This document shows, one piece after another, positions 12,795-23,165 of a stretch of DNA of 64,000 nucleotides. The stretch lies in assembly GCA_025094145.1 (NCBI GenBank), contig JALLLS010000041.1, forward strand, positions 1 through 64,000. The letters are read 5' to 3'. Origin of the DNA: Spinellus fusiger (lineage: Eukaryota > Mucoromycota > Mucoromycetes > Mucorales > Phycomycetaceae). A program made the position numbers and the translations under genes. A model generated the notes under the pieces. The model saw nothing but the letters and a program-made list of their open reading frames with translations, was not told the DNA's origin and searched no databases. Within the stretch, counting starts at the first letter, position 1. Each line of letters begins with the position of its first letter.

Positions 12795-13000
12795 TCTTAT
12801 ATTGTCTCTACAATCATATTATATCTTCTTTATTTATATCTTACTGACTATTTAGCATTTTTAGTTCAGAGAAATAGATAGAAACACAATAATAATAATG
12901 AAAAAATAAATAGTTTTTAACAACATTGAATAGTTTCATATACTATTTATTATTTGTTGGTGATAGTGTCGTTAATGGTTGCTTAGGTTCAAAAGTATTT
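12795..13000. repeat. Dispersed repeat D, copy 1
   Basis: This stretch is similar to the sequence that surrounds the plus-strand LINE insertion: 26,700-26,777 joined to 32,046-32,190 when the LINE is removed. Shared landmarks are TTTTTAGTTCAGAGAAAT, GATAGAAACACAAT and the TGATAGTGTC segment. The repeat family is not identified; no coding capacity is visible. Confidence 0.7.
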
Positions 13001-13366
13001 TGTTAGTTAACGTATGGTTTACTCTGCTCTTTTATTCAACTTATTTGTCATTCATTTATGCTTCTACTCTACTCTAATGACTACCATGGATAGAATAGCT
13101 TGGCAGATATCATCACTAAAAGATACACATGCTAATACAGGCTGTTGCACTTTTATACTATCTCTAAAAAATCTATCAACTGTATTAAATACACTACAGC
13201 TTATCATAGATGCTTCATCCCAGATCATTGATTGTGTAGCTGTTTTTTACGATTTGTTAACTGCTATTTTCTCGTTTTTTTTAGGATATAAGAAATATAG
13301 TCAACCCTAATGATATGATATCTGAAGTCGAATTATGTTCATGCATTTAGGAAACAACTGTTACTA

Positions 13367-14572
13367 CACACCAGGAGATCTTTAGGATATAAAAAAAATA
13401 GTCGAAATACAATTGTTTAAAAATAACAAATCGATTTGAAAAGGAGCAAAAATAAATTATGTATTCATGTTAGTTTTTAAATAAAGATTACTATGTAGAT
13501 TTACCTGTAAATATCTGAATCCTGGAGAAAACCACCTTCGATGTGGTGATATATAATATGAATACAAATATCTATTCTTCTCAACAGAAAGGAACTGGTC
13601 GGTGGCGACCCTTTTAATCCCTCTTCTGCAATTGTATAGATATTCTTTGATATATTCACATCCCTGTTCCAAACAATTCCACAACCTTGGCAAGCGGGGA
13701 TACTGTTGAAATTTACTAATGCCTCGGTGAGGTTATTTGTGTTATAAGTGTGGCAGATCTTGAGAATAAAAAAGAAAACAGGGTTACTGTTAGAAGAGCT
13801 TTTCATATTGGGTGAGAAATCAATCATGCTTACCCTTTATGTAAGGAACTCATCGACATCAACCATAAGATCTCCACCCTTTTGTCTCTTTTTTCAATGA
13901 TTGATATAAAATTCTTGGCAAACCAATACGATAACCTTTAAACTTGGCAGCATCTTTTACCTTTATTCCTGTGCCTAGGCAACGGCTAGCAGCTTGGTAG
14001 GATCATACTCCAATCCTTTTAGGTGCCAATACCCCTTTTCAATAATAAAATAATAGTAAGAATAATTAGCTCGAGATGTATTAATGTACTCTATGTGTGT
14101 GTCGTATTACCCTTGCACTGGCACCTTCTTGCCTTTGCCTCTGCCTTTGTAAAGGGCTCACTGGGTTTATTAAAGTAAAAGAATATAAAATAGAAACTGA
14201 ATAACATGTCAGACATAATAAAAATACACAAACACTCACCAGATCACAACTGATGGTTTATATGCCAGACAAAGGCAAACAAGTTAAAGACGGTAGAAGT
14301 TATGAAAAACAACAGACAGTGTGGTTGGAAGGTATTAATATCTGAGCAGAAGAGAACAAAACCAAATTTCACAAGTCACTTGCTTAATCAGAACCACCAA
14401 AGTAATATAGACTACAGCAACATTTTAAAATGAAAAGAATTGCTTAAAAACAGTTGCCTAGTTACCCGTTGTGCTCAAATTGTGTGTTATGTCCCTGATA
14501 GAGACCCAATATCTATATATTTATCTATTTAGTGGTCCTGTTGATAACCTTAGTACTCTTTATTACAGAATA
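13367..14572 (-). mobile_element. TA-flanked element, copy C1 (truncated), carrying Fanzor C-terminus
   Basis: The outer end begins with CACACCAGGAGAT directly after a TA dinucleotide (13,365-13,366). The next 1.2 kb is a near-identical inverted copy of 19,672-20,942, with one deletion of roughly 65 bases near 14,520 relative to that copy. The opposite terminus is missing: similarity stops at about 14,572. The encoded C-terminal Fanzor fragment (minus strand, about 13,500-13,830) is identical in protein sequence to that of copy C2, so the two copies separated recently or have been converted. Confidence 0.85.
13501..13890 (-). pseudogene. Fanzor-like C-terminal fragment in copy C1
   Basis: This is the mirror image of the fragment in copy C2 and identical in translation across 108 codons. 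It holds the distal zinc-ribbon half CQGCG and the RuvC-III-like motif WNRDVNISKNI. The DVDEFLT segment lies just upstream, separated by the putative intron. The remainder of the nuclease is absent, so the piece cannot encode an active enzyme by itself. See copy C2 for the detailed reasoning. Confidence 0.75.
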
Positions 14573-14936
14573 AAGGATATTTTTTTACAAAGTTACATAG
14601 TATAGGTTTTGAGGCTACATATATATATATATGTCTTTTTAAGCTATACAGATCAAAGCTATACGATAATAACATCTCAGTAAATTCATAGATGGATTCC
14701 TTCCTCTTATCCTATGTGTGTTTCAAGGGAAAAGAGAAACTTTTTTTTACAATAAAATCACTTTCTAGAATTCTATGGACTTGAAATACATTACCAAGAT
14801 TATACACACTATAGGATAAAGCAGCCACTCTTCCCAGTCTGCTAGGATGTTCTATGAAGACCATAGCTATTGCTTGAGAATAGCAAATTAGAGAAATTAG
14901 TAGTAAAAAAAGAAAAAGAAATAGCAAACTAGTATA

Positions 14937-15130
14937 AAAAGTGTAGTCACCTACATCTTTAATAAAAATATACTTTGATCTGAGAAACTTCCTAGAGTAT
15001 AAACAAAATAGGCTTTAAGGACTTGGACAGCTGACTGTTTCTTGTTCTCGACTTGTTTTCTTTCTGTACTCTCATAGAGTGCTATTATTATTACAACTAT
15101 CAGTTTGCCTTCTGTAACCCCATACCCTTC
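14937..15130. repeat. Dispersed repeat E, copy 1
   Basis: The segment containing AGTATAAACAAAATAGGC and CTTGGACAGCTGACTG aligns with 36,085-36,260, which has AGTATAAACAAGATAGAC and CTTGGATAGTGGGCTG at the same spacing. It lies just outside the truncated end of element B1. No open frame is shared convincingly, so its nature is unknown. Confidence 0.55.
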
Positions 15131-15205
15131 TCTTTTCTGTCAATCTCCGTATGAGTAACAAGCCTTAAGAGGTCCTGTGTGTCTCTTGTCCCATAGCAAC
15201 ATAAC

Positions 15206-16514
15206 ATTTTTGGGATATAAAAGGAAATACATGAACAATGAAATTATGTTATTTGTTTTGTTGGCTAATGTGTTTGAAAAGAACCTTTTCACTATCTGCC
15301 TGTTTTAGCATTGACTATGGGCTGTGTAATTAAACACTATAGAGTTAGATAAAAAGAAGAAGTAAACTTGACATTGCAACTCAGTTACTGATATTCTTTT
15401 CTTAACATAATGTGTTATCCATAAGCCCACAGTATTTGCAGTATGACACTGCTTAAGAAAGATGTTTATTATAGAACACACTGAATTAACTCTAATGGTC
15501 ATTATCCATAAAATAGAACCAAATTCATCTACATTGAGAACTGTAGAGTCATTCATTGACTCAGTATTCATAATAACCTCAACTGTCTCATTGTAAGTGT
15601 TCTCAACAATAGTACTTGATGATAGCAAGGTATTGTTTCTAATACTGGACTTTAGGTCCAGGGCAAATAGAGTGTGAATTGTTTGACTTGTGGGTTTTAT
15701 GAGTGGAAGCTAGTGTATACCCCATCAGAATAGAGAAAGATAAATTATTATTTGTTTTGATAATCCCCTCCTTTTGTTATCTCTCACACTGCATATATAA
15801 CTTAAAAATCAAGTACGCTTCAAGATGAGCATATCTGAGCAAGGTAATATGCCATTATTGACAAAGAAAAACAATTGATGGAGGTTGTAGACACTACCAA
15901 AGGCTATTTTTGAGATAAAAAAAGGTAAGCAGTGTCTTCCTCTGGGCTTGAGCTCATTGTAATCCACAAGACATAATACTGACTCTTCTTCTAATAGATT
16001 ATATATGGCTTATTATTCTCATGACAAGTATTAAGTACAAGGTAAGCATATTATCTCTCTTGATTGAATTATCACTAATGCACTCTCCTGTTATTAGGCA
16101 AGTAAAGACTATTCTCGGGTCAGTTCCAGGTGGTATATTCTTCCTTATATATTGTTTAGGGTGTCTAGGGTATATTCTCAAGCATAGTTATCTATCCCCC
16201 AAGAACAAAGCATTAGGCTTTTAGAGTGTGGATTCTATTGCTATGAAGGAATACGCCTAGAACAGCAGTAGCTATAGTAATAGTATATTATTAGCTACAG
16301 TATTATTAGCTACATCTTTATAATAAACAGTTTTATTCATAAACAACATATTCTATTGATAATACAATTTGATAGTGAGGTATCCACAAAAGAAGACAAA
16401 TATCTGGATATCTGCAAACCTTTTGATTTTAATCATTATTCCATATAAGGTGCGTTTTTTGTCTCAAAAAGAAGGAGATATCACCGCTTAAAGGCCAGAA
16501 AATCTCCTGGTGTG
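15206..16514 (-). mobile_element. TA-flanked element, copy B1 (one end eroded)
   Basis: The right end at 16,514 shows the inverted CACACCAGGAGAT terminus followed by TA (16,515-16,516). The left end is recognisable from TTTTTGGGATATAAAAGG onward, but its terminal CACACC motif has been replaced by unrelated sequence. The interior aligns along its length with copies B2 (46,757-48,115) and B3. Broken minus-strand frames recur in these copies, for example TIVENTYNETVEVIMN followed by ILWIM at 15,305-15,628. I do not recognise that product, and it may not be a protein at all. Confidence 0.85.
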
Positions 16515-16516
16515 TA

Positions 16517-19500
16517 GCCAAATATCTAAATATTGTTTATTTTTCTTTGTTTATCTTTAGGTCTACCAAATTTGGATATGAGATGAACTGTGAAAATTAC
16601 TCAAGCACCAAACTTAGGGGTATCTTTTTCAGTTAAGAGATGCGCAAAAGAACAATATACAAATCACTAAACATTTTTTAATAAAGCTATTTCAATTACT
16701 ATAAAACATTATTGTTATTATTTATCTATTAAATGAATGAACAAGACTGAAATTATAATACACCTCAATATAAAAATGACTAAAGCTGTTAGAAATTAAA
16801 GACTCTTATTTTCAATGGGTTTATAAATGTACAAAAGTCATACCATACGCAGATACATCCAATTCACTCAAATTAAAGCTTAAATGTAAAACACACTGAT
16901 TGTGTACCTCTAATTTAATATTTCACGGAAGAATTAAACTACAAAAACCATACGCCCAAAAACATCCACATGCAAACATGTGTATATGAGTAACCAACTA
17001 AATAAAGAGATTTTTAAAAAAATTGTCAAAGCAGACTGGATTGTATAATTCTCTTTGCACAGAAACTCTAACTTCATGTTTTATTCTCAGAAGAAAGACT
17101 TTACACACTAAGATATTTTTGGTATTTATTCTTTTGCCCAAGAAAAAGATTTGAAAAGATAATAGTTTAATTTAGCATTCATTTTTATGTTCGAATGCTT
17201 GAACAATTCATCCATAGATATATTAAACATTATTCCCGGTTGCTGCATCAAGGTTAAATTTATCTTTTTTCCTGGAAGTAATAACACATAATAAGCATAC
17301 TATTTCACTTCAAAAAAATAGTATTCAGAGACATATTATCCATTATATAATTAGTTTATCGATGTTGCCCATCACCTTGGCTAAGATTTCTGGAGAATAT
17401 AGTATAAATACAAGATATTCTATATTTCACTGTAAAGATTATCTATTAAAAATAGAATAGCCAATAATAAGCTTTATTTGTATTCTTAGTAAAGGTTAAC
17501 ATATTTTCTGTGTTCGATGAATACTGACACTTTCAATTTTTTGGTATAAGTAGAAAGAATATTTTAATATGCTATTAATTTACTTATTATCAAGGTAATT
17601 CATGCTTTATTGTTGATGAGAAAGATATCTTTCTACCACTAAATTACAGTATAAAGAGTATTAATGATCCTTTTATTTCTCCGAATTACCATTAAATAAC
17701 ATGCCATTCTCTCTTATTCCAATATTTTCATAGAGTATCTATGTTTCAGAATTTTCCCTTGGGTGAATGAAAAGGAAATAATACCTACAAGGCAAATAAA
17801 TTATAATTAGAATGGCTTATCCTAACAGGTTCAGTTATATGATAGCTTTATAAATAAAATACTTGTCATAGTCAAATCATACACATTGTGTTTTTCATAC
17901 CTTGCCTTTTAATATTTCTAGAGTCGATAAAAAGACCTATGAGTATTAATTAACAGTAGTGCAAGAATAATTCTAACCTAATCTTTAATGCATTTGTACC
18001 AAACTTTATTAAAAGTCAAGTCAGATGTTGACTTGTAACATTGAGTACTGTTAGTATTTACATAGCTAGTTTCTACATTCTCTTTGAGATCTATTTTATT
18101 TTTCATACCTTAAAAACTCCCTAAATAAAAGAAAAGATTGATATTCCATATAATTCATTGTTTAATGAATATTTTATATTCTTGTTTTGCTGATCAGAGA
18201 AAGTAAGCATATTTTAGCATTGGCCAGTTGAAAATCATCAGAATTAAAAATGCGAGATTTTTCTTTTATATCATAAAATCCCTCAATGTGTAAATAATGC
18301 TGGTGTTAGAATCAGATAGTAGCAATTCTATGTCTCTATATCTATTTTACTGAAGACGATTCCAGAAACGTTACTCATTCAACAACAAATAAGTCGATAA
18401 GCTATCGGAGATTTTATAGCCGAAGAGATAAATAATAAATCGGACATTTCAACAGTAGTGAGGGGTGACAGATAATCCTGATGGGCTTTGTAAGAGTCCT
18501 ATTATCCGAAAAAAGGTTTTTTTTCTGTCATCTTCATATTTTGAGGACCATAAAGGTTTCAACATTGATTTATTATAGAAAAGCAAAACCTTCTTTTTAA
18601 ATATCTCACTTGTATTTGTTACATAGGTTATAACTGTTTTCTTTTCTAAGAAACTTATGAACTTTATATAATAGGCACTATATCGGTCAAAAGACTAACC
18701 TTTTTCTTTTATTGAGATCTATTTATTTATTTCTAAAAGAGAGTAATGATGGATGTTTGCTCATAGAATAGCCAAATATGTAAAATGGTGATTTCTGTAA
18801 TGCTTCTTTATTCTATTCAATAGGACTTTTAAAACTAAATAAACAACAGAATAAGGCAAGCACCCATCCATAGTTTATTATTATTATTCATGTTCTCACA
18901 GTTTTTACTATACCAATCATTTATATTACCCTAATGAAGAGTATTCTTATAATACTGAATACATGCCAATAAAAATCAAGAATCATGCATCGGAATCAAT
19001 TCAAAAAAATTGTATTTCATTTTCTATATATTTGCCAAATATAGTCATTATAGAACTTAAATTTCAATTGATTTGTGTGGGTCAATCATTGGACAAGTTA
19101 TAAGCGCTCTGTATAGCATCCTCAATACTCCAATATGTTTCTATGATTTACAGCTCAGAGTATTATTTATATTTATATGACGCTACTCTTATTATTCAAA
19201 TTATTTACATTGGTATTTTTCAACATCTAGATGTTTGCTTTAACTAAGCTTTGTATTTTTTTCTGTAAATGGCCTGTACAACTCTATGTGTATGAATTTA
19301 ATTTCACACAAAGTGCTTATTGAACTGTACGTACAACTATAGAATGTTCAAAAAAACATAACTTCTATCTGAGAAACCTTGATCGATTTTCTTTTGAGAA
19401 TACTACCACTTTTCTCATTCATTTCTATCAACTTGTGCTACTAAAATTATTGATTATTTGATTTTGTTGTGAATACGTCACTTATATCATTTATTCTATT

Positions 19501-19558
19501 TTGTTCTTTTCTTATTTTCTGTGTTCTGGCTTTTGCTATTCATTATAAATACCTGTGC
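16517..19558. other. AT-rich spacer between elements B1 and C2, no gene seen
   Basis: Three kilobases with no open frame of note, no recognisable protein motif and no obvious repeat shared with the rest of the window. It is enclosed by the two inverted C copies. Confidence 0.5.
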
Positions 19559-19560
19559 TA

Positions 19561-20942
19561 CACACCAGGAGATTTTTCTGGCCTTTAAGCGGTGATATCT
19601 CCTTCCTTTTACGAGGGTCCCAAATTTTGCCCTTTTATGGAACTGTGTTTAAAATCAAAAGGTTTGCAAGTATCTGTAATAAAGGGCACTGTGGTTATCA
19701 ACAGGACCACTAGAAAGATGAATCTGTAGTAGTTTGGTCTATAGCAGAGACTAAGAAATAGAGTATTAGTACAAAGGCTAGTATAGGGAAATCAAAGAGG
19801 GTACATGAACAGGGACACAACACACGATTTGAGCACAAAGGGTAACTAGGCAACTGTTCTTTAAGCAATTCTTTTTCTTTCTAAAATGTTGCTGTAGTCT
19901 ATATTACTTTGGTGGTTCTGATTAAGCAAGTGACTTGTGAAATTTGGTTTTGTTCTCTTCTGCTCAGATATTAATACCTTCCAACCACACTGTCTGTTGT
20001 TTTTCATAACTTCTACCGTCTTTAACTTGTTTGCCTTTGTCTGGCATATAAACCATCAGTTGTGATCTGGTGAGTGTTTGTGTATTTTTATTATGTCTGA
20101 CATGTTATTCAGTTTCTATTTTATATTCTTTTACTTTAATAAACCCAGTGAGCCCTTTACAAAGGCAGAGGCAAAGGCAAGAAGGTGCCAGTGCAAGGGT
20201 AATACGACACACACATAGAGTACATTAATACATCTCGAGCTAATTATTCTTACTATTATTTTATTATTGAAAAGGGGTATTGGCACCTAAAAGGATTGGA
20301 GTATGATCCTACCAAGCTGCTAGCCGTTGCCTAGGCACAGGAATAAAGGTAAAAGATGCTGCCAAGTTTAAAGGTTATCGTATTGGTTTGCCAAGAATTT
20401 TATATCAATCATTGAAAAAAGAGACAAAAGGGTGGAGATCTTATGGTTGATGTCGATGAGTTCCTTACATAAAGGGTAAGCATGATTGATTTCTCACCCA
20501 ATATGAAAAGCTCTTCTAACAGTAACCCTGTTTTCTTTTTTATTCTCAAGATCTGCCACACTTATAACACAAATAACCTCACCGAGGCATTAGTAAATTT
20601 CAACAGTATCCCCGCTTGCCAAGGTTGTGGAATTGTTTGGAACAGGGATGTGAATATATCAAAGAATATCTATACAATTGCAGAAGAGGGATTAAAAGGG
20701 TCGCCACCGACCAGTTCCTTTCTGTTGAGAAGAATAGATATTTGTATTCATATTATATATCACCACATCGAAGGTGGTTTTCTCCAGGATTCAGATATTT
20801 ACAGGTAAATCTACATAGTAATCTTTATTTAAAAACTAACATGAATACATAATTTATTTTTGCTCCTTTTCAAATCGATTTGTTATTTTTAAACAATTGT
20901 ATTTCGACTATTTTTTTTATATCCTAAAGATCTCCTGGTGTG
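19561..20942 (+). mobile_element. TA-flanked element, copy C2 (complete, 1382 bp)
   Basis: Both ends are intact: CACACCAGGAGAT at 19,561 and its inverse ending at 20,942, each flanked by TA (19,559-19,560 and 20,943-20,944). The left end continues with TTTTCTGGCCTTTAAGCG, about 115 bases of which are shared with the B copies. The right end reads TTTAGGATATAA when viewed from outside, again shared. Inside is only a C-terminal fragment of a Fanzor-like nuclease and no transposase, so the copy must be non-autonomous. The TA duplication fits Tc1/mariner-type mobilisation; the responsible transposase is not identified. Confidence 0.9.
20420..20808 (+). pseudogene. Fanzor-like C-terminal fragment with intron, in copy C2
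   Basis: The plus strand reads FKGYRIGLPRILYQSLKK in one frame (about 20,370-20,420), then, after a frame change, GGDLMVDVDEFLT. A stop codon sits where a TS-type zinc-ribbon start is expected. A GTAAGC donor at 20,476 and CAAG acceptor at 20,550 define a 75-bp intron, and removing it joins DVDEFLT to ICHTY. The next conserved piece is CQGCG at 20,617, followed by WNRDVNISKNI. This is the zinc-ribbon and RuvC-III layout of TnpB and Fanzor nucleases (TSKxCxxC, CxxCG, RDVNxxxNI). The second Cys of the first pair has become Tyr. Fanzors are RNA-guided DNA nucleases in transposons; this fragment lacks RuvC-I and the N-terminus and is inactive. Confidence 0.75.
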
Positions 20943-20944
20943 TA

Positions 20945-22400
20945 GACGTACATCAATAAAACAGTGTTCAATACTATTTCTTTACATTTTTCAAGGCTTT
21001 TGTCTATTCTTTTTATCTAACTTATTTGCTGAGTGTTATTGTTTATTGTGATTTTCAATCATTTCTTTATTACTTCATTGTATTGCATGCGTGATAAACT
21101 AATTTAACACGAATCACCCTAAAATGACAAGTGAAGTATGATAGTTTTTTCTTCTTTTGTCATTCAAAAGAATCCTTGAAGTCTATTCTTCAAGCTCTGC
21201 CTAGATAAATTTTATTGCTTTTCTTTCTTCATGATTTTTCCACGTATAGCCACATAGCGAAACGAGTCTTGTCTAATACTATCATCTTGGAGTTCTAGAA
21301 CATCATCTAAACTATCTAAACATATTATCAGACAGATCAATGAATACAAAGCGTTAGAAGACTATGCTATAGACTTTTGCTCAAAATAGTATGGTAGAAT
21401 GTGTCATGCCAGCTATTCAGACAAAAATATTGGTCTACATAAAACCAAAGCACCCTTTCAGGCCATTCAAAACTCTCTGAGATGACTTCCAATAATTACA
21501 TTAGAGTCAATCAAATAAAAGCGTTAAGCATGTCTATCCATTTTTTTTCTATGCTGTTCAGTCAGACACTAGTGCTGACACAACTACCAAAATTGTAGAT
21601 AGTAAGCAATTGAAAGTCTTATTAGGTATATTTCATTTAAGACTTGCGCCTAGAATTTTTCTCTATTTACTTGTTAAGATCTCAAAAGATTAAAGGTAAT
21701 GTTGATAAGCAAAATCCTCCCATTTGTTCTTTTTATTATTATTATTATAGTAGATGACTATAGAGCGCTGCTGATTCCTTTATAGAGTCAGTTTAGTTCA
21801 ATACAATACATTTTGATGAGTAGGGGTAGAAGTCTATTGAAGAGATTCTTGGCTCACTGGAAAAAGAAAAAATCACCCAATGAAAATATCTTTATCCGAA
21901 AACTCACGTTTTTATCATTTTAACCTAAGATAGGTCATAGATAATTAACACACTGTAAAAAATAAATCATGATTGTCTCTAAAATAGTTTATGAGACTAG
22001 TTAAACCAATGACTGTCTCCTAGTGATATCCATTGAAATGATATGTAGATTGCTTTGTTATGATAGACATATAATCAGCAGAGGCATTGTGGTAAATTAT
22101 AACTATACAGTTCAAAGTATTTTTTATTTTTTGGGTGTAATCTGCTATTCGCGCATTGGGCATATCAGCCACCCTATAAGAACTTTTGAGAAAAATAAGA
22201 ATAAACATAAAAACACTCTAAATACAAAAGTGAAAAAATAAATGCTATGAATGAGAGACAGAAGAACAGAGAAATACAAAACTTCACATGAGGAAAAAAT
22301 TATGGTAAAATGATAATTATGAATAGACATCCAAAAAGGCCATAAAGTCAACAAGGAAACCAGGACACTATAAAAGATAACTGCCATCTTGTGGTGATTC
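20945..22400. other. AT-rich spacer, no gene seen
   Basis: Between element C2 and the degenerate 3' part of the minus-strand LINE there is no frame longer than about 90 codons and no recognisable motif. The LINE 3' end could lie anywhere near the right of this stretch. Confidence 0.5.
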
Positions 22401-23165
22401 GAAATCCAACAAGAGATACTCAAAGAAACTCGGACAATCCTGAGGACACAAACACAGCAGCTACACTAACAGCTTCTGGCTTTGCTAGACTAGTTGAGAA
22501 AGTGTGGTAGAGAAAGAATTGGAGGAAGAGTTTGTCTGTTGAAGGATTCTTTGTACTCTGTGATATTATTGAAGCTAACACTCAATACGCTCACCATCAG
22601 CCTCAATGAGGAAGCTACTCACTGATGCTTTGATTATAAAATCGAGTAGATATGACTCAGTTAGTCATTTGCAGCAGCACTAAAAAGAGCAAGAACATAG
22701 AGCGTCTATGATCAACGAATGTGCAGGTGAGAAAGTGGTCCCGGTTGGCAAATGAGTGGCCACATTAGCAAGGAACTAAAGGTGTTGGTGGTAGCCAAGC
22801 AACTCTCTATTTTAGTAGACAATATCCCTCTTTATGTGTGCATAATAGTAGAAGAATTTGATCACATAAGTCTGTGGAGTTCAGTGGCTGCTGCTATAAG
22901 CATATTCTTACCACACACTAGACTATTCATTTCATTCTGAAGACGTTCAAGATAAGCTACTTTTAATAGATATTTGGGAGAACTCTGAGCACGTCCTATT
23001 CTTTGAGCATTTTTCCAGAGTACATTGCCGCGTAGCTTAATTCATCTGGGCTCACTCTGAGATGATTCAAGCTATATGACAAGACACTAGAGAAGGGTGT
23101 CTTCAGGATGGGTAGCTTCCCACACAACAAATTTGAATTTCAGATAAAGGAAGTAAGAGTACATG

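Noticed and set aside
15305..15628. Recurring frame in B elements (TIVENTYNETVEVIMN) considered as a transposase or Fanzor piece
   Set aside because: It recurs because the elements are related, but it has stops in every copy and no catalytic motif, so no product is claimed.
20616..20852. Second overlapping plus-strand frame in copy C2 (78 codons)
   Set aside because: It is the alternative frame of the Fanzor fragment; the zinc ribbon and RuvC-III motif are in the other frame.
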